The notes below the pieces were generated by a model. That model was not told the origin of the DNA. It saw only the letters and a list, made by a program, of their open reading frames with translations, and made no database searches. The position numbers were made by a program, and so were the translations under genes. Below are positions 8,206-16,847 of a stretch of 39,559 nucleotides of DNA, in pieces. Origin of the DNA: a virus. The stretch lies in the IMG/VR virus record IMGVR_UViG_3300009194_000024, positions 1 through 39,559 of that record. One strand, given 5' to 3'. Numbering within the stretch: the first letter of the stretch is position 1; each line of letters opens with the position of its first letter.

Positions 8206-8633
8206 CGCGTGACGACATCCTGGCCCGTGCCCTGCTCTGGGAGGGCACGCCATACCACCACAGGGCTCGCGTGCTGGGTGTGGGGTGTGACTGCCTCATG
8301 CTCGCGGTCGACACCTACCAGGCGGTGGGTTTGTTGCCTGCCGATTTGGTGGTGCCTGACTACCCGCGCGACATCATGTTTCACACCGACGACAGCCGGT
8401 ATCTGGACAACGTGCTGGAGCACTGCGAAGAGGTGGAGCAGCCGCAGCCCGGCGACCTGGTCATGTGGCAGTACGGGCGCACCTGGAGCCATGCCGGCAT
8501 TGTGCTGGCCTGGCCAAAAATCATTCACGCATACGCGCCACTGGGGCGCGTGACCATCATGCGCGTGCAAGACGACTCTCGCTTGGCGAGGCGCAAGGCA
8601 CGCTTCTTTTCACCCAAGGGCTTAAAACCATGA
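8202..8633 (+). CDS. NlpC/P60-family cysteine peptidase, tail tip (gpK-like)
   Basis: 143 residues from a GTG start (GTGA overlap). NlpC/P60 hydrolases cut peptide cross-links of peptidoglycan; in lambda-like phages gpK is part of tail tip assembly and may help local wall penetration. The catalytic Cys lies in GCDC (Cys31), the first His in SHAGIV (about residue 96) and a further conserved His in IIHAY. PGDLVMWQY is the usual strand before the His. Between DUF2163 and the J-like protein, this is the canonical gene order. Confidence 0.9.
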   Translation: MTRDDILARALLWEGTPYHHRARVLGVGCDCLMLAVDTYQAVGLLPADLVVPDYPRDIMFHTDDSRYLDNVLEHCEEVEQPQPGDLVMWQYGRTWSHAGIVLAWPKIIHAYAPLGRVTIMRVQDDSRLARRKARFFSPKGLKP

Positions 8634-11600
8634 GCGGACTGTTTGGCGGCGGGGGTGGCTCGTTTGTGAACGAGACGCCACGCATTTCGTCACTGCGCAT
8701 CCAGACCAGCGCTTACGGTGGGTGCATTCCTGTGGTGCTGGGCAAGCAACGTGTCACGGGCAACCTGCTCAACTACTGTGACCTGCAGGCCATCAGGCAT
8801 GAGCAATCACAGTCAGCGGGCGGCAAAAGCGGTGGCGAAGTCACGAGCACCAGCATTTGGTACACGTACCGCTACTCCATCCAGATCGGCATTTGTGAAG
8901 GCCCTGCCCAGGTGGGTGAGATCTGGATGCTGGTGGGCGACACCAAGCTCAAGCTGAGCGACAACAACCAATATGGCTGGGCCATCTACACGGGCGAGAC
9001 ACCCAACGACTACAGCTCTGTGCTGGCCTCGCGCCACCCAGAAATGCACGTGCGTTACGCTGGCCTGTGCAACCTCACATCGGTCGACATGGGCGAGTTC
9101 GAGGGCGACAACCCGCCCGCCTTCTCGTTCGAGGTCGAAGGCTTTTGCTTTGACGCGGGCATTGGTGGTGCAGACCCAGCCGATGCCATCAACGCCATCA
9201 TCACAGACACCCGCTGGGGCGCTTCTGCGCCTGAGTCGGTATTCCCTGTGGCGACGTCTTACGGTGACTATGCAGTGGCCATGGGCTGGGCTATTGGCCT
9301 GGAGCTGGCCGAGCAACGCCCCGCAGCTGACTGGGTGCAAGCGGTGCTTGACCAGACCAACGCTGCCCCCGTGTGGGCCGCTGACCACTTGCAGATCGTT
9401 CCCTTTGGCGACACCGCCATCAGCGCCAATGGCCGCACCTGGGAGCCGTCAGTGGCCCCGGTGTACGACCTGACCGACGACGACTTCATTGGTGATGCAG
9501 AAGGGCCTGTCCGCGTGACCCGCAAGGCCGACAGCGACACCTTCAACATCCAGCCGGTGGAGTTCCGCAACTCGGCCAACGAGTACAACATCGAGGTCAT
9601 CGAGGGCAGCGACCCTGCCAGCGTGGCCATGTTTGGCCCGAAGAAAAACAAAACCACCATCAAGGCCCACGGCCTGCGGTCTGCTGAGGCTGCAGGCCGC
9701 CTGGCAGATGTGTATGTGCGCCGGGTCATCCGCACACGCAACGGCTACAAGTTCACCCTGCCGTGGACCTTCTGCCGCCTCCTGCCCATGGACATCGTCA
9801 CGCTCACCGAGCCCGATGGCATGACGCTGCACCCCGTGCGCCTGACCAGCGTGACTGAAAGCACCAGCCTGGAGATCGAGTGCGAGGCCGAGGACTTCCC
9901 CGCTGGGGCGGGCCACGCCGCGCTGCTGCCCAGGCAGCCTGCCAGCGGCTACATCAAAGACTTCAACACCGCGCCTGGTGCAACTGCCTCGCCCGTGATC
10001 TTTGAGCCGCCCGTGGTGTTGTCTGGCCAGCCCGAAGTGTGGCTGGGCGCCTGTGGTGGCGCCAGTTGGGGTGGCGCCAATGTGTGGATCAGCCTTGACG
10101 GCATCACCTACAAGAACCTGGGCTACACCCCTGGCCGTGCTCGCATGGGTGTGCTCACCGCTGAGCTGCCCTTGGTGTCTGACCCAGACCCCGTCAGCAC
10201 CCTGGCCGTTGACCTGACACAGTCATCCAGCACGCTCACCAGCGTGACAGCGATAGAGCGTGACACATTCGCCACCCTGTCATGGGTGGGCGGCGAGCTG
10301 GTGGCCTACCAGTCAGCCGATCTGACCGGGCCCAACGCCTACGACCTGACAGGCCTGCGCCGGGGCATCTACGCCACGCCGGTGGCAGCCCATGCCATTG
10401 GCACCAAGTACATGCGTCTGGACACCGAGTCAGTTTTCAGGATGCCCTACGGCGATATCGTCGTGGCCCCTGATGGTGCCGCACATGTGCAGATCGATGG
10501 CGACGACGCCATGACCGCCATCAAATTTGACGACGACGTGGTCACCATCGACTCTGCCCGCGCCCTCATTGGCCGCACGCTCTACATCAAGCTGCAGAGC
10601 TTCAACCTCTTCGGGGGTGGTGTTGAGCCCCTGGAAGACGTGACCCCCACCCTGTACACCATGCAGGGCGCCCCCATGGGCAAGGTCATGTCGTTGGCAT
10701 TGAGCAAGCCGTGGGATGGCAAGGACTGCCACATCAAGTGGGACGCCATGGTCAACGCTGCCAGCTACACCCTCGAAGTGTGGGCGGGCAGCACCAAGCG
10801 CCGCACCGTGCCAGGCATTGGCAGCACCAGCTATGCCTACACGTGGGAGCAAAACAAGGCAGACGGGGGCCCTTACCGTTCGCTTGAGTTCCGCCTGGTG
10901 GCCATATCTCCCAACGGTGCAAGCACAGCGCCCGCCATCTTGACCGTGGCCAACGCCCAGATGCCAGCCCCCACGGGCCTGTCGGTCACAGGCAATGGCC
11001 CCGTACTGGCCGTGATGACCAACAAGCCCACCACGCCAGACTACGCAGGCACACGCATCTGGATCAGCGACACCACAGGCTTTGATCCGCTGACCACAGC
11101 CCCTGTGCAAGACGGTACCGACTGGTTCTTGGAAAGCGTGTCGCAGGCCCCCGGCCAGTACTACGTGCGCGTAGCCCACTACGATGCCTTCGGTGTTGAC
11201 TCGCTAAACATCAGCAGCGAAGTGGCCGTTACCTACGTTGGCGCCATCGGCGGCATCCCGCAAGTGGCCGATGCGTCCACGCTGACCACCCTGGCCAGCC
11301 CGGCGCACTGGGCGGTGTATGACTTGACCACCAAAAAGATCTGGCGCTGGAACGCCACGTCCGAGGCTTACACCAAAGCCGCTGACGGTGGCGACCTGGT
11401 GGCCGCATCGGTGGCTGCCGACAAGTTGGCCGTGGCGCAACTGTCAGCCATCACCGCTGACATAGGCGACGTGACCGCTGGCACCGTTCATTCGCCCGAC
11501 AACGCTGTCGAGCTGGACTTGCTCAACAAGCGCCTGCGGGTGCGCGATGCCATGGGTGTCGAGCGCTTCCGTGCGGGCTTGCTGCCAGATGGCAGCTACG

Positions 11601-12163
11601 GCGCCATGGCCCGCAGTGCTGATGGGAGCAAGACGGCGGTGTTAACGCCAGATGTGGGCACGATAATTTCGCAGGGCCTTGAGATCATGCCGACCACGCT
11701 GACGGCTGATGGTAATTACGAGTTGGAGGTGCTACTCGATCAGGAGTATGACTTCGATGACTTGTTTGTGATAGTTGATGCCGCCGGTATCACGCCACCA
11801 CGCGTGTTGACAAATTGGCATTCGCTGACGGTTTCAGGTTTCACGGTGACTGCCTTTAACACCTACATGCACCCAAGCGCCACCTACAAGGAGGAGGATG
11901 GTTTTGCAGCCAATGGCAGGCCCAAGTACAAGACACACACCGTCAGCAATATCACGCGTGACTACAACAGTGTGTCCGCCTCGCAAGTCATTGCAAGTTG
12001 GTACAAGGGCAGCGCCACCAGTGGCGACCGGATCTACCTGTCGGCATACACCGCCCTCAATGTCTACGACCGAAACACCGAAACGATCAAGAACCTGATC
12101 GAGTTGAGTTGGCCACTGAAGGTCAAGTGGACTGTGTTCTGTAAAAACTTTATGCCTGCTTGA
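8630..12163 (+). CDS. tail tip / host specificity protein, gpJ-like
   Basis: 1177 residues. I chose the ATG at 8630 (MSGLFGGGGGSFVNETPRISSLRIQTSAYGGCIPVVLGKQRV...), preceded by AAGGG and overlapping the peptidase stop by ATGA. The conserved N-terminal part forms the tail hub (NLLNYCDL, YRYSIQIGICEGPAQVGEIWMLVGDT). The middle (about 330-470) is the phage-tail_3-type domain with TFNIQPVEFRNSANEYNIEV. Fibronectin-III-like repeats seem to follow at roughly 720-920. The last ~170 residues, from about 11640, differ in composition and codon use from the rest, as expected for the receptor-facing, host-range end exchanged between phages. A terminator follows. Confidence 0.9.
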   Translation: MSGLFGGGGGSFVNETPRISSLRIQTSAYGGCIPVVLGKQRVTGNLLNYCDLQAIRHEQSQSAGGKSGGEVTSTSIWYTYRYSIQIGICEGPAQVGEIWMLVGDTKLKLSDNNQYGWAIYTGETPNDYSSVLASRHPEMHVRYAGLCNLTSVDMGEFEGDNPPAFSFEVEGFCFDAGIGGADPADAINAIITDTRWGASAPESVFPVATSYGDYAVAMGWAIGLELAEQRPAADWVQAVLDQTNAAPVWAADHLQIVPFGDTAISANGRTWEPSVAPVYDLTDDDFIGDAEGPVRVTRKADSDTFNIQPVEFRNSANEYNIEVIEGSDPASVAMFGPKKNKTTIKAHGLRSAEAAGRLADVYVRRVIRTRNGYKFTLPWTFCRLLPMDIVTLTEPDGMTLHPVRLTSVTESTSLEIECEAEDFPAGAGHAALLPRQPASGYIKDFNTAPGATASPVIFEPPVVLSGQPEVWLGACGGASWGGANVWISLDGITYKNLGYTPGRARMGVLTAELPLVSDPDPVSTLAVDLTQSSSTLTSVTAIERDTFATLSWVGGELVAYQSADLTGPNAYDLTGLRRGIYATPVAAHAIGTKYMRLDTESVFRMPYGDIVVAPDGAAHVQIDGDDAMTAIKFDDDVVTIDSARALIGRTLYIKLQSFNLFGGGVEPLEDVTPTLYTMQGAPMGKVMSLALSKPWDGKDCHIKWDAMVNAASYTLEVWAGSTKRRTVPGIGSTSYAYTWEQNKADGGPYRSLEFRLVAISPNGASTAPAILTVANAQMPAPTGLSVTGNGPVLAVMTNKPTTPDYAGTRIWISDTTGFDPLTTAPVQDGTDWFLESVSQAPGQYYVRVAHYDAFGVDSLNISSEVAVTYVGAIGGIPQVADASTLTTLASPAHWAVYDLTTKKIWRWNATSEAYTKAADGGDLVAASVAADKLAVAQLSAITADIGDVTAGTVHSPDNAVELDLLNKRLRVRDAMGVERFRAGLLPDGSYGAMARSADGSKTAVLTPDVGTIISQGLEIMPTTLTADGNYELEVLLDQEYDFDDLFVIVDAAGITPPRVLTNWHSLTVSGFTVTAFNTYMHPSATYKEEDGFAANGRPKYKTHTVSNITRDYNSVSASQVIASWYKGSATSGDRIYLSAYTALNVYDRNTETIKNLIELSWPLKVKWTVFCKNFMPA

Positions 12164-12195
12164 CAGTCCAAAAAACTGCTTGCAGATAGTCAATC

Positions 12196-12220
12196 GCCCG
12201 CACTTCGCGGGCTTTTTCTT
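12196..12220 (+). terminator. intrinsic terminator after gpJ-like gene
   Basis: GCCCGC (12196-12201), loop ACTTC, GCGGGC (12207-12212), then five T. It is followed directly by the ribosome-binding site of the next tail gene. Confidence 0.8.
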
Positions 12221-12233
12221 TTGGAGAAATGAA

Positions 12234-12659
12234 ATGCCAGTAACGATCAATGGATCAGCGCCAACGACCGAACAGAAAGAGCAGATGCGTGAAGGTTTCA
12301 GTCTAGTTGGTTATGGAGGTGATGGCCTTGTCCCTGCTGGCCCCGGAAGGGAGGCTGTTAGGGAGGCGGCTAGTGCCCCAGTGGTTACGGTATCAACTTC
12401 CCGTGCGCTGACCGCATCCGACCACGGCAAGGTCTTGCGCTGCTCGGCTGCCGTCACTCTTGAGTACCCAGAGGGCTTGGGGGACAAGTTTTCTTGCATC
12501 GGCGAGTCGCCAGCCTCTGGCGACGTCACCATCGACCCTACGGGCTCATGCACGGTCAATAACGGTACTACCAGCCTGACAAGATCACGTGCCAACAACC
12601 CTGCTGGTTTTGTGATCCGTGCTCTCTCAGCCAACGTGGCTGGCGTATCGGGGCGCTGA
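12234..12659 (+). CDS. distal tail / fibre-associated protein, unknown
   Basis: 141 residues from the ATG at 12234, preceded by TTGGAG. The N-terminal part (MPVTINGSAPTTEQKEQMREGF) looks like a short attachment peptide seen in phage tail-fibre neighbours. The C-terminal ~80 residues (SRALTASDHGKVLRCSAAVTLEYPEGLGDKFSCIGESPASGDVTIDPTGSCTVNNGTTS) form a small beta-sandwich-like repeat common in tail fibre and spike proteins. It lies two bases before the SGNH gene and probably builds the same distal tail structure. It looks less GC-rich than the structural genes before it. No named family is claimed. Confidence 0.7.
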   Translation: MPVTINGSAPTTEQKEQMREGFSLVGYGGDGLVPAGPGREAVREAASAPVVTVSTSRALTASDHGKVLRCSAAVTLEYPEGLGDKFSCIGESPASGDVTIDPTGSCTVNNGTTSLTRSRANNPAGFVIRALSANVAGVSGR

Positions 12660-12661
12660 TC

Positions 12662-14242
12662 ATGAGTACATATTTCCATCAAATGATGGGGGTGCTGTCT
12701 AGTGGCAAGGCATGGGACTACACCAACTCCAGCAACTACTACTTCGCCACAAACCGCTTTGTCACGCCCTTTAATAGCCCTGCTGCTGTGGGTGCGAATG
12801 TGTGTCAGTGCCCTAGTGTGTATATGGGCGTGGCTGATTTCCCGTCGCATTCATTTCGGTTCGCCTTAGCTTCGCACTACTCTGTTAACAGTGGCGCCTA
12901 CCCGACAGAGTTTGCAGCAACGCACACCATCACGGTGGAGGGCGTATCTGTAGGGTATGGCCCGACAAATGACCCGACGCTGGCTACTTGGGTAGCTGGG
13001 ACAATCGGCGGTTCTGCTGGAGTGGTGCTTGACCCGACGACAAACAGTGTAGGTGTCTTGACCGATGACATCATCAGCGCAGGCTCGCCTATTCCTGCGG
13101 GCTACCATCGATGGTTTAGAGTAGCCTACGCACTGCCATCAGGCGCGTCTCTTGCCGCAAATCTCAGCTTCTTTGGAACGACGCTTGAGGGCGTGGCACT
13201 CGGGTCGACAAGCCAAGCAGCAAAGCTGACCAACGGTGCTGCGATCACATCTACCGGCTCTACACCGACAAGTGCCTGGGGACCTTGCTATGCAGTGTGC
13301 AAGGGCCACGCTGGCAAGCCTGTGTTTTTGGTGTGGGGTAACTCGATTGGCGCAGGTCAGAACGAAACCTCTTACGCCAACTTCGGTGCGTCCACCCCTG
13401 GTTTCTTGATGCGTGGACTGGATGACACCAGCGGCCCAGGACGGTTCTTTGGTGCGAACTTCTGTGTCCCAGGCAGCCGACCAAGTGACTACACGACCAA
13501 CGGTCGCACAGCGGTTGCCAAGAAGTTCGATATCTTGGAGTTGTGCCCCAACGTTCCATTCACGCACATATTGAGTGAGCATGGCACCAATGCCAACGGG
13601 ACGGGCTGGGCTGGCTCTACAACGGGAGCGACACTCATTGCGTCCATGAAAAACTACTGCGACATGATTTCCGCAGAGTTTGGTGGCGTGCCCGTGGCGC
13701 AGACGACAATCCTACAAAAGATCGGCGCAACGACAGATGGCTACACGACAGTTAGCGGTCAAACCCCATCGAACGGCTTTAAAGCAGTTGGCAGCGATAC
13801 GGACGCAAATGAACGCTGGATGCGGTTCAATGCAAAGTTGGTCCTGGATCGCTGCGACGGCAAGTTTCACTCGTTCATCAACACGGCTGCCATCTTCGGT
13901 GACGCGACACAGGCCGACCGGATGGCTGACGTGCCATGGCAGACGACGCTGGCCGCACAGTACACATCTGGCGACACGATCTCTGTGGTGGACGCGCCGC
14001 CAAGTGTTCACTACGGCCTGACCGTAGGCGCTGACAGCCAACGCTCCCGCACGATCCGCTCGATCACAGGAACCGGGCCTTACAGCGTGCGGTTTACTGT
14101 GGCACCGACAACGCCTGGCTCCCCATTGGCTATCGGCACGGTCGTCAAAGCGGTGTCATCGACAGATGGCCTACACCCAGCTGGCAATAGGCACATCGAC
14201 ATGGCTGCGGCAGTGATCGCATGGAAGGCGTCTGCGTTCTGA
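12662..14242 (+). CDS. tail-associated SGNH/GDSL-type hydrolase
   Basis: 526 residues. The C-terminal half carries the set of SGNH-hydrolase blocks: VFLVWGNSIGAG with the nucleophile Ser in GNS (about 228), a Gly in SDY/GSR context, HGTN for block III (about 307-310), and DGLHP with the catalytic Asp/His pair (about 502 and 505). The N-terminal ~200 residues look like a beta-rich tail-binding part. Such enzymes on phage tails remove acyl groups from capsule or O-antigen sugars, so a deacetylase or esterase acting on host surface glycan is the likely role; the substrate is not predictable from sequence. No signal peptide is seen, as expected for a virion protein. Base composition is lower in GC than the head genes, suggesting recent exchange. 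Confidence 0.75.
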   Translation: MSTYFHQMMGVLSSGKAWDYTNSSNYYFATNRFVTPFNSPAAVGANVCQCPSVYMGVADFPSHSFRFALASHYSVNSGAYPTEFAATHTITVEGVSVGYGPTNDPTLATWVAGTIGGSAGVVLDPTTNSVGVLTDDIISAGSPIPAGYHRWFRVAYALPSGASLAANLSFFGTTLEGVALGSTSQAAKLTNGAAITSTGSTPTSAWGPCYAVCKGHAGKPVFLVWGNSIGAGQNETSYANFGASTPGFLMRGLDDTSGPGRFFGANFCVPGSRPSDYTTNGRTAVAKKFDILELCPNVPFTHILSEHGTNANGTGWAGSTTGATLIASMKNYCDMISAEFGGVPVAQTTILQKIGATTDGYTTVSGQTPSNGFKAVGSDTDANERWMRFNAKLVLDRCDGKFHSFINTAAIFGDATQADRMADVPWQTTLAAQYTSGDTISVVDAPPSVHYGLTVGADSQRSRTIRSITGTGPYSVRFTVAPTTPGSPLAIGTVVKAVSSTDGLHPAGNRHIDMAAAVIAWKASAF

Positions 14243-14292
14243 GTGCCAGTTACACGCCAACCTGCAAATCCTCAGATATGCATTGGATCTAT

Positions 14293-14892
14293 ATGCTTCG
14301 ATCAAAGCGCACAGTAGTCTTTCTGCTGTTGGCTGCAACCCTATCAGCCTGCACCACCCAGCCTCGCCCTTTCTCACGGGCGACCAGGCCACCACCCCTG
14401 CCGCCTGCCTGGTCGCCCGACCCATCGGGCACCCCTGTTGACAAGCCAACGGCTGATGACATCCACGCATCAGCCGTTTTTGTTTTCAGGTACCGCGCCG
14501 ATGGCCAGCGGCAAAGCAGTGCAGATGTCTGGACAACGCCCGAGCAGATCGAGCGCCAGATCAAGCACCTGGGCTACTTCGTGGGCGACTGCGAAGACTT
14601 CGCCACCTGGTGCGTCCACCTGGCCCGCCGGCGCGGCCTGCCTGCCCGCCTGGTGGTGTGCTTGACCGAGGCCCTTGAGCCGCATTGCGTGGCCGACGTG
14701 GGCGGCTGGGTGCTGTGCAACCGCCAGCCTGCAGCCGTGGCCCCGCAAGCCCTGCCATACACCTGGATCAAGGCCAGCGGCTACCACCCCGGCGACCCAT
14801 GGACCCGCATCACCTTGGCCCCGCCAGATCCGGCGAACGGGTCAACGACCAAGCCTCCCACCAAGCCCGCTACCAGCGGGCTTTTTTATTGA
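14293..14892 (+). CDS. lipoprotein with transglutaminase-like cysteine peptidase domain
   Basis: 199 residues from the ATG at 14293; an ATG at 14278 in the same frame is possible. Residues 1-20 form a lipoprotein signal peptide (KRTVVFLLLAATLSAC, lipidated Cys20), then a Pro-rich linker. The C-terminal domain has FVGDCEDFATW with putative nucleophile Cys100, a His in LEPHC and a following VADVGGW strand, the pattern of bacterial transglutaminase-like cysteine peptidases. It would sit in the outer membrane or periplasm of the infected cell, so it may remodel the envelope around lysis or change the surface. Three strong hairpins lie inside the gene (14378-14418, 14448-14478 with T run, 14863-14883 with T run). 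The exact substrate is unknown. Confidence 0.7.
   Translation: MLRSKRTVVFLLLAATLSACTTQPRPFSRATRPPPLPPAWSPDPSGTPVDKPTADDIHASAVFVFRYRADGQRQSSADVWTTPEQIERQIKHLGYFVGDCEDFATWCVHLARRRGLPARLVVCLTEALEPHCVADVGGWVLCNRQPAAVAPQALPYTWIKASGYHPGDPWTRITLAPPDPANGSTTKPPTKPATSGLFY
14448..14486 (+). terminator. terminator-like hairpin inside the lipoprotein gene
   Basis: Eleven perfect base pairs (14448-14458 with 14468-14478), a 9-base loop, then TTTTGTTTT-like sequence. It lies about 155 bases inside an apparently intact reading frame, so either late transcription is antiterminated or expression of this gene is attenuated. Confidence 0.7.
14863..14888 (+). terminator. intrinsic terminator overlapping the lipoprotein gene end
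   Basis: AAGCCCGCT (14863-14871), loop ACC, AGCGGGCTT (14875-14883), followed by T. The T run encodes the last codons (GLFY) of the lipoprotein gene. Confidence 0.85.
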
Positions 14893-14916
14893 CTGAAGCA
14901 ACGACACGCAAACACC

Positions 14917-15174
14917 ATGGGCGACCACACACCACCTCAAAGCGAGCGACGCAGATCAACCCTCACCGAGGCTGATGCAGCCATCTTGCGTGAGGCCTTT
15001 CGGCAAGCCATACAAGACGCTGCCCCGGACATTGCCGAGGCCACCACCAACGTGATTCAGGAGCAGCTCGAACGCGCCATCGGTCGCGGGGTGATGGGCT
15101 GGATCAAGCGTGTGCTGCTGGCCCTGGTGCTGGGCGCTGCGGGTTATGCGTGGTTCAAGTCTGGGGGGCGTTGA
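14917..15174 (+). CDS. small membrane protein in lysis cassette
   Basis: 85 residues. A charged, probably helical N-terminal part (LTEADAAILREAFRQAIQDAAPDIAEATTNVIQEQLERAIGRGVMGWIKR) is followed by one transmembrane segment near the C-terminus (VLLALVLGAAGYAWF). The position right before the endolysin suggests a holin, holin regulator or spanin-related role. The topology (single C-terminal helix) is unlike a classical inner-membrane spanin, so I leave the role open. It ends one base before the endolysin start. Confidence 0.7.
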   Translation: MGDHTPPQSERRRSTLTEADAAILREAFRQAIQDAAPDIAEATTNVIQEQLERAIGRGVMGWIKRVLLALVLGAAGYAWFKSGGR

Positions 15175-15175
15175 C

Positions 15176-15817
15176 ATGGATCACCTCATCACCACCAAGG
15201 TGCTGCGTGCAGTGTGGGCGCCTGCCCCCGCTGCCGAGCGAATCATCGAGCCCCTGCGTGCTGCCTGTGCGCTGTACAGCATCGACACGCCCGCCCGCGT
15301 GGCCGCATTCATCGGCCAATGTGCGCATGAGTCCGCAGGCTTCACGCGGCTTGAAGAGGGCCTGCGCTACACCACGACCAAGCGCATCATGCAGATGTTC
15401 TCTCGCGTGCGTACACCCGAGCAAGCCGCTGCCCTGATCAACAACCCCGAGGCCCTGGCCAACACCGTGTACGCCAGCCGCCTGGGCAACGGTCCGCCTG
15501 CCTCTGGCGACGGGTGGCGGTACCGGGGGCGGGGCATCATCCAGCTCACTGGCCGCGCTGCATACGCCCGCGCAGAGCAAGACATCGGCATGCCCTACCT
15601 GGCGCACCCCGACACCGTCTCCCTGCCCTCTGACGCCTGCCTCACAGCCGCCTGGTACTGGTTCAGCAACGGCCTCAACACCAAGGCCGACGCCGGCGAC
15701 CACCGCGCCATCACCCGAACCATCAACGGCCCAGCCATGGCTGGCCACCAAGAGCGTGTGCATCTGACCAGCCTGGCTGCCGGGGCCATAGAAGAGATCC
15801 AGAAAGGAGATGTGTGA
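15176..15817 (+). CDS. endolysin, glycoside hydrolase family 19
   Basis: 213 residues from the ATG at 15176. GH19 (chitinase-type) lysozymes cut the glycan strand of peptidoglycan. FIGQCAHESAGF contains the first catalytic Glu (Glu52) and LEEGLRY the second acid (about 60-61). GDGWRYRGRGIIQLTGRAAYARAEQDIG is the family's substrate-cleft signature and AAWYWFSNGLN a further conserved stretch. There is no signal peptide, so export to the wall depends on a holin, encoded two genes downstream. The stop overlaps the next start. Confidence 0.9.
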   Translation: MDHLITTKVLRAVWAPAPAAERIIEPLRAACALYSIDTPARVAAFIGQCAHESAGFTRLEEGLRYTTTKRIMQMFSRVRTPEQAAALINNPEALANTVYASRLGNGPPASGDGWRYRGRGIIQLTGRAAYARAEQDIGMPYLAHPDTVSLPSDACLTAAWYWFSNGLNTKADAGDHRAITRTINGPAMAGHQERVHLTSLAAGAIEEIQKGDV

Positions 15818-16122
15818 TGGGTTCGAAAATCCTAAAGCGCGATGAGCTGCTCACCTTCCGCTGCCCTGGTTGCAACAGCGACCACAGCGTGCAGCACGGC
15901 TCTGACTTTGGCCCTAACTGGACCTGGAATGGCAGCTTCGATAGCCCAACCTTCACGCCTTCGGTGCTCGTCACATACGACGGCACTGACGCTGGCCAGG
16001 ATGGGGCGCCTCCCGCTGTGTGCCACACCTTCGTGGTCGATGGTCGCATCCAGTTCTTGAATGACTGCACGCACCACCTGGCTGGCCAAACCGTAGACCT
16101 TCCCGACTACTTCAAGGAGTGA
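15817..16122 (+). CDS. DUF6527-like small protein in lysis cassette
   Basis: 101 residues from the ATG at 15817, with AAGGAG just upstream. FRCPGCNSDHSVQHG holds a CxxC pair; WTWNGSFDSPTFTPSVLV and CHTFVVDGRIQFLNDCTHHLAGQTVDLPDY are the typical conserved segments of this small phage protein, often found between endolysin and holin genes. The Cys and His residues suggest a zinc-binding fold. Its biochemical role is not established; it is sometimes mislabelled ammonia monooxygenase. Confidence 0.75.
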   Translation: MGSKILKRDELLTFRCPGCNSDHSVQHGSDFGPNWTWNGSFDSPTFTPSVLVTYDGTDAGQDGAPPAVCHTFVVDGRIQFLNDCTHHLAGQTVDLPDYFKE

Positions 16123-16124
16123 TC

Positions 16125-16715
16125 ATGTCCCTCGACTGGAAAAAACTCGTCAAAGCCGTGGCCCCCACCTTGGGCACGGCACTCGGTGGCCCGCTCGCCG
16201 GCGCTGCCATCAAGGTGTTGGGCGACCAGATCCTGGGCAACCAGGACGCCAAAGAAGACGACGTGGCTGCAGCCGTCATGCAGGGACTGCCGCCGGAAGC
16301 CATCGTGGCGCTCAAGCAAGCCGACCAGGCCTTTGCTGTGCGCATGCGTGAGCTGGAGATCGATGTCAACCGTCTCAACGCAGACACCGAAAAGGCCTAC
16401 CTGGCTGACGTGGTGGATGCACGTGATGCCCATCACGGCGACCTGGGTGTGTTCCGGCTTGGGCTGGCCATCATCTTGACGTTCGGTGTGGTGATGGCTG
16501 CTGTGCTGTGGGGCAGCTTCGAGCTGATGACTGGCGGCATCAAGGTTAAGGATGTGGCGGTCGTGGCCACCGCCACCGGCCTGATCGGCACAGTCGTTGG
16601 CTACGTGGCAGCCAATGCCCAGCAAGTGGTGAGCTACTTCTTCGGCAGCTCACGCGGCTCAAAAGACAAAACCGACGCACTCGCACAAGCAGTGAGGGGG
16701 GTCGGTCAGAAATAA
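16125..16715 (+). CDS. holin, 3TM-holin-like
   Basis: 196 residues from the ATG at 16125 (AAGGAG, 5-base spacing). N-terminal amphipathic/hydrophobic segment TLGTALGGPLAGAAIKVLGDQILG, a charged helical middle (ALKQADQAFAVRMRELEIDVNRLNADTEKAYLADVVDARDAHH), then two strong membrane helices (LGLAIILTFGVVMAAVLWG and VVATATGLIGTVVGYVAANAQQVV). This is the architecture of the 3TM_holin family found with GH19 endolysins. It would open the inner membrane to release the endolysin at lysis time. Confidence 0.75.
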   Translation: MSLDWKKLVKAVAPTLGTALGGPLAGAAIKVLGDQILGNQDAKEDDVAAAVMQGLPPEAIVALKQADQAFAVRMRELEIDVNRLNADTEKAYLADVVDARDAHHGDLGVFRLGLAIILTFGVVMAAVLWGSFELMTGGIKVKDVAVVATATGLIGTVVGYVAANAQQVVSYFFGSSRGSKDKTDALAQAVRGVGQK

Positions 16716-16723
16716 AAAAACAG

Positions 16724-16763
16724 GGCGACCACGGGTGATGCGCTAACACCAACCGTGGCCACC
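16724..16763 (+). promoter_or_regulatory. structured leader upstream of the methylase gene
   Basis: CCACGG (16729-16734) pairs with CCGTGG (16753-16758) and GGTG (16734-16737) can pair with CACC (16747-16750), with further outer G-C pairs. No T run follows. It lies about 85 bases before the methylase start, in a 132-base gap that holds no convincing gene. It may be a regulatory RNA element. Confidence 0.4.
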
Positions 16764-16847
16764 AGAACACAGAACGCGCCTGTGAACCAGCCAAGGCCCT
16801 GCTACCTCCGGAGGCGGGGCAAGTGTAACAACTGCCTGGAGATCACA

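Noticed and set aside
8465-8629. longer N-terminus for the gpJ-like gene
   Set aside because: The extra 55 residues are the out-of-frame reading of the NlpC/P60 gene; the ATG at 8630 has the expected N-terminus and coupling.
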